From assembly GCF_002276045.1 (NCBI RefSeq), contig NZ_NQMR01000107.1, forward strand, positions 1 through 33,413: 33,413 bases of DNA, written 5' to 3'. Positions 1 through 7,592 of the stretch are shown here, piece after piece. A program made the position numbers and the translations under genes. Under the pieces are notes generated by a model. The model saw only the letters and a program-made list of their open reading frames with translations, ran no database searches and was not told the origin of the DNA. The DNA is from Pseudoalteromonas sp. NBT06-2. GTDB lineage: Bacteria > Pseudomonadota > Gammaproteobacteria > Enterobacterales > Alteromonadaceae. The first letter of the stretch is position 1. Every line of letters begins with the position of its first letter.

Positions 1-441
1 AGAAATGCGCGATCCCACCCTGGTGCTAATAGGCGCTTAAGGGATCAAAACTTTCCATTGCCTGACTATTATGGTATTGGAATGGCAAATCAAGTAGAAG
101 CGCTTGCTGGTGGACAAGAAAATCCAGCGGTTGTTTGGGCCGAGTTTAAAAGTTCAAAATCTCATGCGACACACTTGCTAGGTAAACTAAAATTTTATCA
201 TGAACAAAACAAACTGGGCGTTGCTTTTTTAAAAGAACCAAAGTCAAAGCATATCTATTATTGGGCCGTATATTTAGCTAAAGAGTCAATAATAAATGAA
301 GCTAATTTAGATTTAGGCCCAATACCAAGCAAAGGACCATCAGGTATCATTTTTGAAAAAACAAATAGTAATAAACTCCCCATATACCCAAACCACTTCA
401 AGATGCAGGATTCTGTTGGAATTAGAAATGCTTTAGGCTAG
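1..441 (+). CDS. CAP-domain (SCP/PR-1-like) protein, 5' end outside the window
   Basis: The frame is open from base 1 with no stop before the TAG at 439-441, so the gene begins upstream of the window; the TTG at 58 is just an internal codon. The visible 146 residues resemble the second half of a bacterial CAP domain: an early H-P-G-A-N segment, a glycine- and asparagine-rich stretch (GGQENPAVVW), the signature W-x-x-F/S...S-H-A-T-H-L-L, and the closing strands GVAFL...YYWAVYLA. CAP proteins in bacteria are usually secreted or surface proteins of poorly known function. The last 18 or so codons, from about base 383, lie inside an inverted-repeat element, so the C-terminus is probably not the ancestral one. 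Family call from motif pattern only. Confidence 0.72.
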   Translation, partial: RNARSHPGANRRLRDQNFPLPDYYGIGMANQVEALAGGQENPAVVWAEFKSSKSHATHLLGKLKFYHEQNKLGVAFLKEPKSKHIYYWAVYLAKESIINEANLDLGPIPSKGPSGIIFEKTNSNKLPIYPNHFKMQDSVGIRNALG

Positions 442-647
442 GCATTGATTGAAGAACATGGTTATTCCCTTTTCAAAATCAATAACGCTGCATAAAGTAT
501 TTATAAACCAACCTTACAGGGACTTCTGAGCAAATCATGCTCGTTGTTCCATCTTTTTTAAGGGAGTAACCATTAATGCAAAGATGCGCCTAGATCATGA
601 ATTGCTCAGCAGCCCTGAACCTCACATCTTGAAGTGGCTTGGGTATA
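383..647. repeat. Miniature inverted-repeat element (MITE-like), 265 bp
   Basis: Terminal inverted repeats at 383-405 and 625-647 match at 22 of 23 positions when one is reverse-complemented (TATACCCAA-x-CCACTTCAAG core). Both ends start with TA-TACC, which suggests a TA target as used by mariner/IS630-type elements. No transposase frame is present inside. The interior (GCTTTAGGC...GCATTG...ATCAATAACGC...GTTCGTTGTT-like blocks) resembles the element at 29109-29358, so this is a repeat family in the genome. The left end lies inside the CAP-protein gene and supplies its stop codon. Confidence 0.7.
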
Positions 648-673
648 AAAGCAATAACGAAACATGTTATTGC
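645..673 (-). terminator. Intrinsic terminator after the ion channel gene
   Basis: Read on the minus strand, GCAATAAC and GTTATTGC form a perfect 8-bp stem around a 7-base loop, followed by a run of four T (the complement of AAAA at 647-650). The T run comes from the last bases of the adjoining inverted-repeat element. Confidence 0.5.
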
Positions 674-695
674 TAATTAGGTTATAAATTTAAAA

Positions 696-1493
696 CTATT
701 TTTGAGCTATTATCTTTTTTAACTCTTCAATTTGCGCAGATAAATCTTCAATTGTTAATTTTCCATCTTCTTTATCTTGCGCTTCTTTTTCTTTTGAATG
801 TTCATCTTCTAAAACGTTGACTACGATACCAATCACCATATTTAAAAAAGCGAATGTTGTTAAAAAGATAAAAGATAAAAAATAAATCCAAGACAATGAA
901 TGAACATCCATTATTTCATACATCACATCTGTCCAATCTTCAAATGTCATCACCCTAAATAATGTCAGCATTGAAATTGATATATCCCCCCATAGCACAG
1001 GGTTGATCACTGCAAAAAAACTACTTCCAATTGCAGCATAAATATAAAAGATGATAAACATCAACAACACAACATAGCCAAGTTGTGGTAACGCTCTCAA
1101 TAAGGAATTTAATAACAACCTTAACTCAGGTACAAAAGACACCATTCTCATCACACGGAAAATACGTATCAAACGCCCTATTAGCGCTAACTCACTATCT
1201 TCAATAGGTATTAAACTCACCACTACAATCAAAGTATCAAAAACATTCCATGCTTTATGAAAAAAACGCTTTTTATTTTCTTCTGCAATAAAACGTATGA
1301 CAAGCTCAAATAAAAATATAAAAGTGATAAGCCAATCAAGTAAATTTATAACTTTCATCACTGATGATGAAATGTCATGAGTTTTTGCGCCAATCACTAA
1401 GGCTGAAAAAACAATAATACCTATAACAAATAATTCAAAAATTTTATTGCTTTTTAATTGCATCGAAAAGGACTGAATTTTACTAAAGTTCAT
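696..1493 (-). CDS. Single-domain voltage-gated cation channel (NaChBac/BacNav type)
   Basis: A 265-residue membrane protein with the six-segment layout of bacterial voltage-gated channels that work as homotetramers. S4 is clear: R107, R110, R113 and R116 spaced every third residue, then a S4-S5 linker and the pore. The selectivity filter is T183-F-E-D-W-T-D189, at the position of TLESWSM in NavAb. S6 (about 203-228) ends in NMVIGIVVNV, followed by a charged neck and a short C-terminal coiled coil (about 246-264, LSAQIEELKKII) typical of the family. The extra aspartates in the filter at 186 and 189 resemble the engineered calcium-selective CavAb filter (TLDDWSD), so calcium permeation is possible; that is inference. 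It stands alone on the minus strand. An AAGAG about ten bases before the ATG may serve as ribosome site. Confidence 0.88.
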   Translation of the reverse strand: MNFSKIQSFSMQLKSNKIFELFVIGIIVFSALVIGAKTHDISSSVMKVINLLDWLITFIFLFELVIRFIAEENKKRFFHKAWNVFDTLIVVVSLIPIEDSELALIGRLIRIFRVMRMVSFVPELRLLLNSLLRALPQLGYVVLLMFIIFYIYAAIGSSFFAVINPVLWGDISISMLTLFRVMTFEDWTDVMYEIMDVHSLSWIYFLSFIFLTTFAFLNMVIGIVVNVLEDEHSKEKEAQDKEDGKLTIEDLSAQIEELKKIIAQK

Positions 1494-1568
1494 TAATTTA
1501 ACTCTTAAACTGTATTTTTATAGTGCTAGATTGGCAAGCAGTTTAATTAAATTTAACTATTTTTCAAA

Positions 1569-1697
1569 TTAATATTGAGTAATATTACAGATCCTATGTT
1601 CGACCTGTCTCTTGAACACATTTTTCCATCTGCTGTCACATAAGTCTGTACCTTCTTGAAGTTGATTTAATGCAAACATCCCATAGCGTTTTCCAAC
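1569..1697 (-). pseudogene. Possible decayed reading frame in the 1494-1844 gap
   Basis: The 351 bases between the channel gene and recJ hold no intact gene. On the minus strand a short open frame of protein-like composition runs from 1697 to a TAA at 1569-1571 (36 residues from an internal ATG at 1679, including FALNQLQEGTDLCDSRWKNV). Just upstream, a different frame between 1737 and about 1640 also reads plausibly (ALSDENGIVGWKTLW). Overlapping plausible frames in different registers suggest a frameshifted relic. I do not recognise the family, and the stretch may be non-coding. Confidence 0.22.
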
Positions 1698-1844
1698 CTA
1701 CGATCCCGTTCTCATCGCTTAGTGCGACGTTTATCTCCTAACTTAGCTTACTTGCCCACTCTTCTGTATCTTTTATCAGTATTTCACTCAAAATTTTGAT
1801 GATAATTAAAAATTTTAATTAATTTACATAAAAAATTTGCTCCG

Positions 1845-3584
1845 TTACTGAGCAACTAGCTCTCTTATAAGTAGCTGAAGTGTAAACTTGCCTCTAAATT
1901 CATTAATATCTAATACAAAAGCACATTTCAAATTTTGTATTTTTGTATTAGGCCATTGCTTAATATCGACATTAAAAGCAATGCCATCAATTAAAAAACC
2001 AGTTTGATGTTTTAATATTAATTTAAGGTGTTTTTCACCAACAATTCGCTGTTGCACTATTTCAAACACATGCTCAAAAATAGGCTCTGGGAATTCTTGC
2101 CCCCAAGGTCCTGCTTGTTTTAAATATTGAGCAAAATCTAATGTAAAATAACCATCTGGTAACTCACCATCAGTTAATATGATACTTTGTCTTAGATCAT
2201 CTGTTAGTTTATCGTTAACTGCTTTAACAAAAGCTTGCTCAAACTTATCAAAATCTGCCTGTTTGATCGATAATCCTGCCGCCATAGCATGACCACCAAA
2301 TTTTATAATTAAACCTGGGTTTGCAGTACTTATAGACTCTAATAGATCTCTAATATGTAAACCTGAAATTGAACGACATGAGCCTTTAATTTCTGGTCCT
2401 TCTAAGCTGTTGTCATCTCCGCAGGCAAATATTATTGTTGGTCTATGGTATTTTTCCTTTAAGCGCCCCGCTAAAATGCCAATAACACCTTGATGCCAAT
2501 CATTTTGGAATAAGCATACTGCATCTGGTACTTGTTCATCTTTTTGACATAATCTGTCTAAAACAGCTTGTGCTTCGACTTGCATGCTTTGCTCAATCTC
2601 ACGGCGTTCTACATTTAATGCATCAAGCTCTCCAGCAAGCCTTCTTGCGTTATTAATATCAGGACTTAACAAGCAAGCTATACCTAAACTCATATCATCT
2701 AATCGCCCAGCAGCATTGAGTCTAGGCGCAAGTGAAAAACCAAAATCAGAAGCTGATAGCCTTGCTTGATTACGATTAGAGACTTCTATTAGTGCTTCAA
2801 TACCAGGTCTAGTAACGCCATTTTTAATTCTAGCTAAACCTTGATGTACTAAAGTGCGATTATTAGCATCTAATGGCACCACATCCGCAACAGTACCTAA
2901 TGCAACTAAATCTAATAAACTAGCAATATTGGGAGGTGTTTGATTATTTAGCTCAAACCAATTTTTATTACGTAATTCACTTCTAAGCGCAAGTAGCAAA
3001 TAAAAAGCAACACCGACCCCAGCAAGCGCAGATGATGGAAACTCACAATCTACTTGATTAGGATTTACAATTGCATCAGCTTTTGGTAATTCAGTACCAG
3101 GTAAATGGTGATCTGTTACAATAACTTTAATACCTGCAGATTTAACAATATCAACGCCTGCAATACATGAGATACCATTATCAACAGTAATCAATAAATC
3201 AGGTGCTATTTTTACAACCTCTTGTGCCAATGCAGGACTTAAGCCATAGCCAAAATCAAATCTATTTGGCACTAAATAGTCAACATGTGAAAAACCAAAC
3301 ATTTGCAAACCGCACATTAAGGTTGCGGTACTTGTTGCACCATCGGCATCAAAATCCCCAACTATCAAAATTTTACTTTGACTCTTTAATGCTCGAGCTA
3401 ATACATTACTTGCTTTTTCAATATCTTTTAATAATTTAAAACTATGCAAAGTCGCAGCGCTATTATCTAGCTCTTCGTTTAGTTTTACACCTCGGGAGGC
3501 GTAGATTTGCTTAATGATCGGATCTAAATCTTGTGGTAAATGAGCGTCTTTTACACGTTCTCTGCTAATTATCTGTTTTCGCAT
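1845..3584 (-). CDS. recJ: Single-stranded-DNA-specific 5'-3' exonuclease RecJ
   Basis: A cytoplasmic nuclease of the DHH phosphoesterase superfamily that degrades single-stranded DNA 5' to 3' in RecF-pathway recombination, mismatch repair and base-excision repair. The 579-residue protein has the expected length and motifs: GDFDADG at 76-82, VDNG at 134-137, DHHLPG at 158-163, and the DHHA1 motif FGGHAMAAG at 429-437 that binds substrate. It is the last gene of a xerD-dsbC-recJ series as in E. coli, although a hairpin terminator lies between dsbC and recJ and the genes that follow recJ in E. coli (prfB, lysS) are not here. The ATG is the first in the frame and lies 66 bases past the dsbC stop. 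Confidence 0.97.
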   Translation of the reverse strand: MRKQIISRERVKDAHLPQDLDPIIKQIYASRGVKLNEELDNSAATLHSFKLLKDIEKASNVLARALKSQSKILIVGDFDADGATSTATLMCGLQMFGFSHVDYLVPNRFDFGYGLSPALAQEVVKIAPDLLITVDNGISCIAGVDIVKSAGIKVIVTDHHLPGTELPKADAIVNPNQVDCEFPSSALAGVGVAFYLLLALRSELRNKNWFELNNQTPPNIASLLDLVALGTVADVVPLDANNRTLVHQGLARIKNGVTRPGIEALIEVSNRNQARLSASDFGFSLAPRLNAAGRLDDMSLGIACLLSPDINNARRLAGELDALNVERREIEQSMQVEAQAVLDRLCQKDEQVPDAVCLFQNDWHQGVIGILAGRLKEKYHRPTIIFACGDDNSLEGPEIKGSCRSISGLHIRDLLESISTANPGLIIKFGGHAMAAGLSIKQADFDKFEQAFVKAVNDKLTDDLRQSIILTDGELPDGYFTLDFAQYLKQAGPWGQEFPEPIFEHVFEIVQQRIVGEKHLKLILKHQTGFLIDGIAFNVDIKQWPNTKIQNLKCAFVLDINEFRGKFTLQLLIRELVAQ

Positions 3585-3610
3585 AATATTCTTTTTATAT
3601 AATTTTGATA

Positions 3611-3635
3611 TAAAAAAAGGCCTTACGGCCTTCTT
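3611..3635 (-). terminator. Intrinsic terminator between dsbC and recJ
   Basis: AAGGCC and GGCCTT (3617-3622, 3627-3632) make a 6-bp stem with a TTAC loop. On the minus strand it is followed by a run of seven T (complement of 3612-3618). It sits just after the dsbC stop and before the recJ start, so it may lower or separate recJ expression. Confidence 0.65.
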
Positions 3636-3650
3636 AAAAAAAATGATTAA

Positions 3651-4391
3651 TTAATTCATTTTTTCTAAACGTTGCTTAAGCGCCGCTGCTGGTTGATAAC
3701 CAGGAATTAAAGTCCCGTCATCAAAAATGATTGCTGGCGTACCATTAATACCAAAGCTTTGACCTAACTGGTAATGTTCTGCAACAGGAGCTGTACAGTT
3801 ATCAATAGTTGCGACATCAGTGCCTGCTTTAGCATCTGTCATTGCTTTTAATTGGTCGTCTGCACACCATACATTCATTAAATCAGTATAACCTGCACTT
3901 CTAACTCCGCCTCTTGGAAATGCCATATAGCGAACGGTAATACCTGCATCTAAAAAGTCTTCTAGTTCACGGTGCAACTTACGGCAGTAACCACAAGTAA
4001 TATCAGTAAATACCGTGATCTGATACTTTTCTTCAGGTGCTTTATAAACAATCATCGAATCAGCATATTTTGCAACGCCTTCTTTACGAACACCATTAAG
4101 TGCTTTTTCAGTTAAGTTTTCACGATTTTCAATATCTATTAATGTGCCTTGTAATAAATATTGACCGCTATCGCTGGCATACATAACGCCTTTATCTGTG
4201 ATTAATTCTTTTAAGCCTAAGATAGGACTTGGTTTAATATCTTTTACAACTAAACCAAGTTGAGAAAATTTTTCAATAATAGGGCTTGTTTTAGATACTT
4301 CATCTGAACTTACTATACTTGGCGCTGCAGCAAAACTCGTTAACGGCGTTAACGTCAGAGAAAGGGCCAATGTCGCTAATAATTTTTTCAT
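3651..4391 (-). CDS. dsbC: Periplasmic thiol:disulfide isomerase DsbC
   Basis: A 246-residue exported protein that reshuffles wrong disulfide bonds in periplasmic proteins and is kept reduced by DsbD. A typical signal peptide (MKKLLATLALSLTLT..., cleavage near the AAA at 21-23) precedes an N-terminal dimerisation domain (about 25-90) and a thioredoxin-fold domain with the active site C133-G-Y-C136. The cis-proline loop is G-T218-P219. A second cysteine pair, C176 and C199, fits the structural disulfide of DsbC. Its position between xerD and recJ is the E. coli order. A GAGA-rich ribosome site precedes the ATG. Confidence 0.96.
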   Translation of the reverse strand: MKKLLATLALSLTLTPLTSFAAAPSIVSSDEVSKTSPIIEKFSQLGLVVKDIKPSPILGLKELITDKGVMYASDSGQYLLQGTLIDIENRENLTEKALNGVRKEGVAKYADSMIVYKAPEEKYQITVFTDITCGYCRKLHRELEDFLDAGITVRYMAFPRGGVRSAGYTDLMNVWCADDQLKAMTDAKAGTDVATIDNCTAPVAEHYQLGQSFGINGTPAIIFDDGTLIPGYQPAAALKQRLEKMN

Positions 4392-4572
4392 TCTTTAATC
4401 TCTTTCCTATCTAAATATTTAATCTATCTATAAGACCCAGTATATCTGAGAATAATTCCCACGACTAGTCACTATATTTTCGCATAAAACCTAAACCTTT
4501 GAATGATGCACTTAATGAACTATTTCAATCTTATCTGACAATTATATAGCTATAAATTTATGTTTCTAATAA

Positions 4573-5478
4573 CTAAGCCCTTGGGTGATGCTTTTGATGA
4601 ATTGATTTTAACCTTTCCTTAGCAACGTGCGTGTATATCTGAGTCGTAGATAAATCACTATGACCAAGCATCATTTGAACTACACGTAAATCTGCACCAT
4701 TGTTTATTAAATGCGTTGCAAAAGCATGACGCATTGTATGTGGTGATAGATCACTTTGTATATCAGCCAATATGGCATAATGTTTTATTCTATGCCAAAA
4801 AGTCTGTCGTGCCATACCTGTGCCACGCTTTGATGGAAAAACAAAATCAGTCGCATGTTTAATTAATTGCAATCGTCCTTTAGCAATAAATTGCTCTAAC
4901 CAATACATAGACTCTTCACCTAAAGGCACTAATCTTTCTTTATTACCTTTACCTTTAACAAACACAACTGCTTGCCTTAAATTAACTTGCTCCATTCTAA
5001 GACCAACTAACTCACTAACCCTAAGCCCTGACGCATATAACACCTCCAACATAGCTTTATCTCTAAGCCCTATTGGTTCTTCCACATTAGGACTGGCTAA
5101 TAATCTTTCAACTTCTTGTTCAGATAAGGTTTTTGGTAAACTTTGAGATGCTTTTGGCTGTCCTATATGCGCCATTGGCGTTAATTCAAGACGTTTTTCT
5201 CGCACAAAATATTGGTAAAATCGCTTTAATGCACTGATAGTACGTGCTGTGCTGCGAGATTTAAAAGCATTATCTTGACGATAAGCCAAATATGATTGCA
5301 CATCAACTTGATCTACCGTTAATAATGCTTTAGGTGCGATAAAATCAGCAAACTTATTAATATCTGTGCGGTATGCACTGAGTGTATTTTCACTTAGACC
5401 TTGCTCTAACCAAATTGCATCTAAAAAATCTTCCAATATTTCTCTATTGATGAGAGGCTGCTTAACTTGTTCGCTCAA
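4573..5478 (-). CDS. xerD: Site-specific tyrosine recombinase XerD
   Basis: XerD works with XerC at dif to resolve chromosome dimers under FtsK control. From a TTG start at 5478 the protein has 301 residues, close to the family norm. That start has a well-placed AAGGA eight bases upstream and begins LSEQVKQ; the longer frame back to an ATG at 5538 would add 20 residues of unlikely sequence and reach into the fldB promoter. An N-terminal SAM-like DNA-binding domain (about 8-95) is followed by the catalytic domain with R153, K177, H247-x-x-R250, H273 and nucleophile Y282. Upstream gene of the xerD-dsbC-recJ series, divergent from fldB. Confidence 0.95.
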   Translation of the reverse strand: MSEQVKQPLINREILEDFLDAIWLEQGLSENTLSAYRTDINKFADFIAPKALLTVDQVDVQSYLAYRQDNAFKSRSTARTISALKRFYQYFVREKRLELTPMAHIGQPKASQSLPKTLSEQEVERLLASPNVEEPIGLRDKAMLEVLYASGLRVSELVGLRMEQVNLRQAVVFVKGKGNKERLVPLGEESMYWLEQFIAKGRLQLIKHATDFVFPSKRGTGMARQTFWHRIKHYAILADIQSDLSPHTMRHAFATHLINNGADLRVVQMMLGHSDLSTTQIYTHVAKERLKSIHQKHHPRA

Positions 5479-5523
5479 GTGAGTTCCTTTTATTGTTGTT
5501 TTTAAGGTAAAATGCTCAGCCCA

Positions 5524-5529
5524 TATAAT
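5524..5529 (+). promoter_or_regulatory. Candidate -10 box for fldB
   Basis: A perfect TATAAT lies 29 bases before the fldB ATG, in the 79-base gap between the divergent xerD (TTG start) and fldB. I see no good -35 box at the usual distance, so the call is tentative. Confidence 0.35.
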
Positions 5530-5557
5530 AACAACCAACTAAGAAGTAATAAACATC

Positions 5558-6079
5558 ATGAAAATTGGTTTATTCTACGGCTCTACTACCTGTTATACCG
5601 AAATTGCAGCTGAAAAAATACGTGATCTTTTAGGTGAAGACCTGTTAACACTGCACAATATCAAAGATGAGCCATTAAAAGGCGCCGAGCAATATGACTT
5701 TATTATATTTGGTATTTCAACCTGGGACTATGGTGAATTACAAGAAGATTGGGAGTCTCAGTGGGACGATATTGAATCACTAAACCTTAATGGTAAAACC
5801 GTTGCAATATATGGCATGGGAGATCAAGTAGGTTATACCGAATGGTTTCAAGATGCTGTCGGTATGTTACATGATAAAATCTCAAACCAAGAAATTAATC
5901 GTATTGGGTTTTGGCCAAATACATCAGACTATGAATTTGAAGCATCTAAAGCATTAACCGAAGATAAAACGCATTTTGTAGGTTTGGCAATAGATGAAGA
6001 CAGTCAATATGACTTAACCGAAGATAGATTAGCGACATGGATTGAGCAAATCTTGGTTGAGTATCAAAAATCTCTTTAA
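5558..6079 (+). CDS. fldB: Flavodoxin FldB
   Basis: A 173-residue long-chain flavodoxin, an FMN-binding electron carrier of the cytoplasm. The N-terminal phosphate-binding loop reads GSTTCYTE (8-15); the aromatic loops that flank FMN are STWDYGELQEDW (54-65) and the GMGDQVGYTEWF segment (about 91-102). The cysteine in the phosphate loop and the position next to xerD match FldB rather than FldA. FldB in E. coli belongs to the SoxRS response; no SoxS-type site can be claimed here. A GAAG a little upstream of the ATG is the likely ribosome site. Confidence 0.93.
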   Translation: MKIGLFYGSTTCYTEIAAEKIRDLLGEDLLTLHNIKDEPLKGAEQYDFIIFGISTWDYGELQEDWESQWDDIESLNLNGKTVAIYGMGDQVGYTEWFQDAVGMLHDKISNQEINRIGFWPNTSDYEFEASKALTEDKTHFVGLAIDEDSQYDLTEDRLATWIEQILVEYQKSL

Positions 6080-6086
6080 CTAACGC

Positions 6087-6821
6087 CTAGTTCAGATTAC
6101 TTATTAAGCTCTGCTCTTTAGTTTCAAAATCTTTTATTAAGACATCTAAAGCCTTAATCATATCTGGATGTTTCAAGGCTTGTTTTATATTCTCTTGTAC
6201 TAAATCCGAACTTGGTTTTGATAATGCTAGATACAATCCGAGTTGACTTGCATAAGACTCTTTGAACACACCAATTCGTTCTAGCTCATCTATATTAAGA
6301 CCCAACTCAGTTAATTTACCATAAACACCAAAAATGCTACCCACATATCTCTGAACATGACCTTTAATGAGCGCCTCTAATGCCTGTTGCGAGTCTAAAA
6401 ATTCATACACATTATTTGGTTTGAAATATTGTTTTAAAATTTCAGCTTTATGGGAGTTTCGTTCCATTGCAACTAGTATTTTTTTTGGTTCAATGCCATC
6501 TACTTTTTTCCAAATATACTGTTCTCCGCGATATATTTTTTTTAACCACAAAAAATGACTTTCTCGCTGCGGTGTTCTAGAAATAGATAAAATCAAACGG
6601 TTAGGTTTAAAAGCTTCTTTTTGTATTATCCTAGCCCAAGGTAAGGCTTCAAATTTCACATCAAAGTCAGTGAACTCTACTCGTTTTTCAGTAAATTTAA
6701 CGACAGGTCCATCACCCTCGCCATTAATTTTTATCATTTGAAATGGTGGATTATGTTCAAACACAATGACTAACTGTTCTGCATGTAAAGGTAAACAAAA
6801 AAAGCCTAAAATAATAATCAC
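6087..6821 (-). CDS. Periplasmic solute-binding (SBP_bac_3-like) protein
   Basis: About 244 residues resembling the small extracellular solute-binding proteins, common in Alteromonadales, that are not tied to a transporter operon. Seen: a hydrophobic leader ending LPLHA-E, the early strand LVIVFEHNPPFQM, the PWARI motif, an SISRTPQRE segment and the hinge strand ILVAMERNSHKAEI. The ligand cannot be told from sequence. The frame starts with a GTG at 6821 that overlaps the trmN6 stop (GTGA), suggesting translational coupling. From that GTG the signal peptide has no positive n-region; the codons just upstream in the same frame encode N-K-R-L-L-F-K-N, which would make a better leader but offer no standard start codon. 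The start is thus uncertain. Confidence 0.7.
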   Translation of the reverse strand: MIIILGFFCLPLHAEQLVIVFEHNPPFQMIKINGEGDGPVVKFTEKRVEFTDFDVKFEALPWARIIQKEAFKPNRLILSISRTPQRESHFLWLKKIYRGEQYIWKKVDGIEPKKILVAMERNSHKAEILKQYFKPNNVYEFLDSQQALEALIKGHVQRYVGSIFGVYGKLTELGLNIDELERIGVFKESYASQLGLYLALSKPSSDLVQENIKQALKHPDMIKALDVLIKDFETKEQSLISNLN

Positions 6822-7528
6822 ATTTTTAAATAAAAGTCTTTTGTTAGGTTTATAAAGTCTTGTGAATATTCACCATTATCATGAATAAATAGTTCAGATC
6901 TTTCACATTGTGTATTTATTTTATGCAATTCAATGAGTATTCGTTTTGCCGGTTTGTTTTTTTTAGTGAATATATAAACTAATTTACTGATACACAAATC
7001 AAACTCATTTACCAATAGTTCGATTTCTTTAAGTGCATCAAAAGGCAGCACTAAAGCAAGTCTTCCCTTATCATGAGTAATATTACAAAACTTCTGAATT
7101 AAAGTTTTAAAACTTAAACTACATGTATGACGTGCGGTATTTCTAGCATCATTTGATCCTTTTAAACTGTTTATAAAATATGGCGGGTTTGATACTACCA
7201 AGTCAAATTTTAAACGTGGTTTAAACTGGTTAAAATCATTATGATAAACCTTAATATTTTGCCAAGGACTGATATGAAAATTTTCTGTTGCTTGTAAAAA
7301 AGCAGACTCATCAATTTCTAAAGCAAAAATATTCGCATCTACCATATTATATTTTTGTGCCCTTTGTTTCAGCATTAAAGCAATTAAACCTGTGCCGGTT
7401 CCCACATCTAGCATATTTTTACATTGGTCAATATCTGCCCATGCCCCTAGTAAAACACCATCAGTTCCCACCTTCATAGCACAGTTATTTTGTGCTAAAT
7501 AAAATTGTTTAAATTGAAAACTTGACAT
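6818..7528 (-). CDS. trmN: tRNA1(Val) (adenine-37)-N6-methyltransferase TrmN6
   Basis: A 236-residue class I SAM-dependent methyltransferase that makes m6A37 in tRNA-Val (E. coli YfiC). The SAM-binding loop is LDVGTGTG (40-47), the acidic residue ending strand 2 lies in ALEIDES (69-75), and the adenine-N6 catalytic motif is NPPY at 114-117. The opening segment FQFKQFYLAQNNCAMKVGTDGVLLGAW is typical of the family. It is divergent from srmB, the same arrangement as yfiC-srmB in E. coli, which supports the call over other NPPY methyltransferases. It overlaps the next gene by four bases. Confidence 0.93.
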   Translation of the reverse strand: MSSFQFKQFYLAQNNCAMKVGTDGVLLGAWADIDQCKNMLDVGTGTGLIALMLKQRAQKYNMVDANIFALEIDESAFLQATENFHISPWQNIKVYHNDFNQFKPRLKFDLVVSNPPYFINSLKGSNDARNTARHTCSLSFKTLIQKFCNITHDKGRLALVLPFDALKEIELLVNEFDLCISKLVYIFTKKNKPAKRILIELHKINTQCERSELFIHDNGEYSQDFINLTKDFYLKM

Positions 7529-7556
7529 TTTTATTTTAGATCTACCATTTACTTAG

Positions 7557-7562
7557 TATAAT
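7557..7562 (+). promoter_or_regulatory. Candidate -10 box for srmB
   Basis: TATAAT sits 31 bases before the srmB ATG in the 64-base gap shared with trmN6. No convincing -35 box is spaced 16-18 bases upstream. Confidence 0.35.
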
Positions 7563-7592
7563 AGCCTTATTGTCCTTTATTTATGACGCCTT

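Noticed and set aside
3203..3439. 78-codon open frame on the plus strand within recJ
   Set aside because: Shadow of the recJ catalytic region; no family features.
7522..7527. TTGACA on the plus strand before srmB
   Set aside because: It is 29 bases from the TATAAT, too far for a promoter, and is only the complement of the trmN6 start region.
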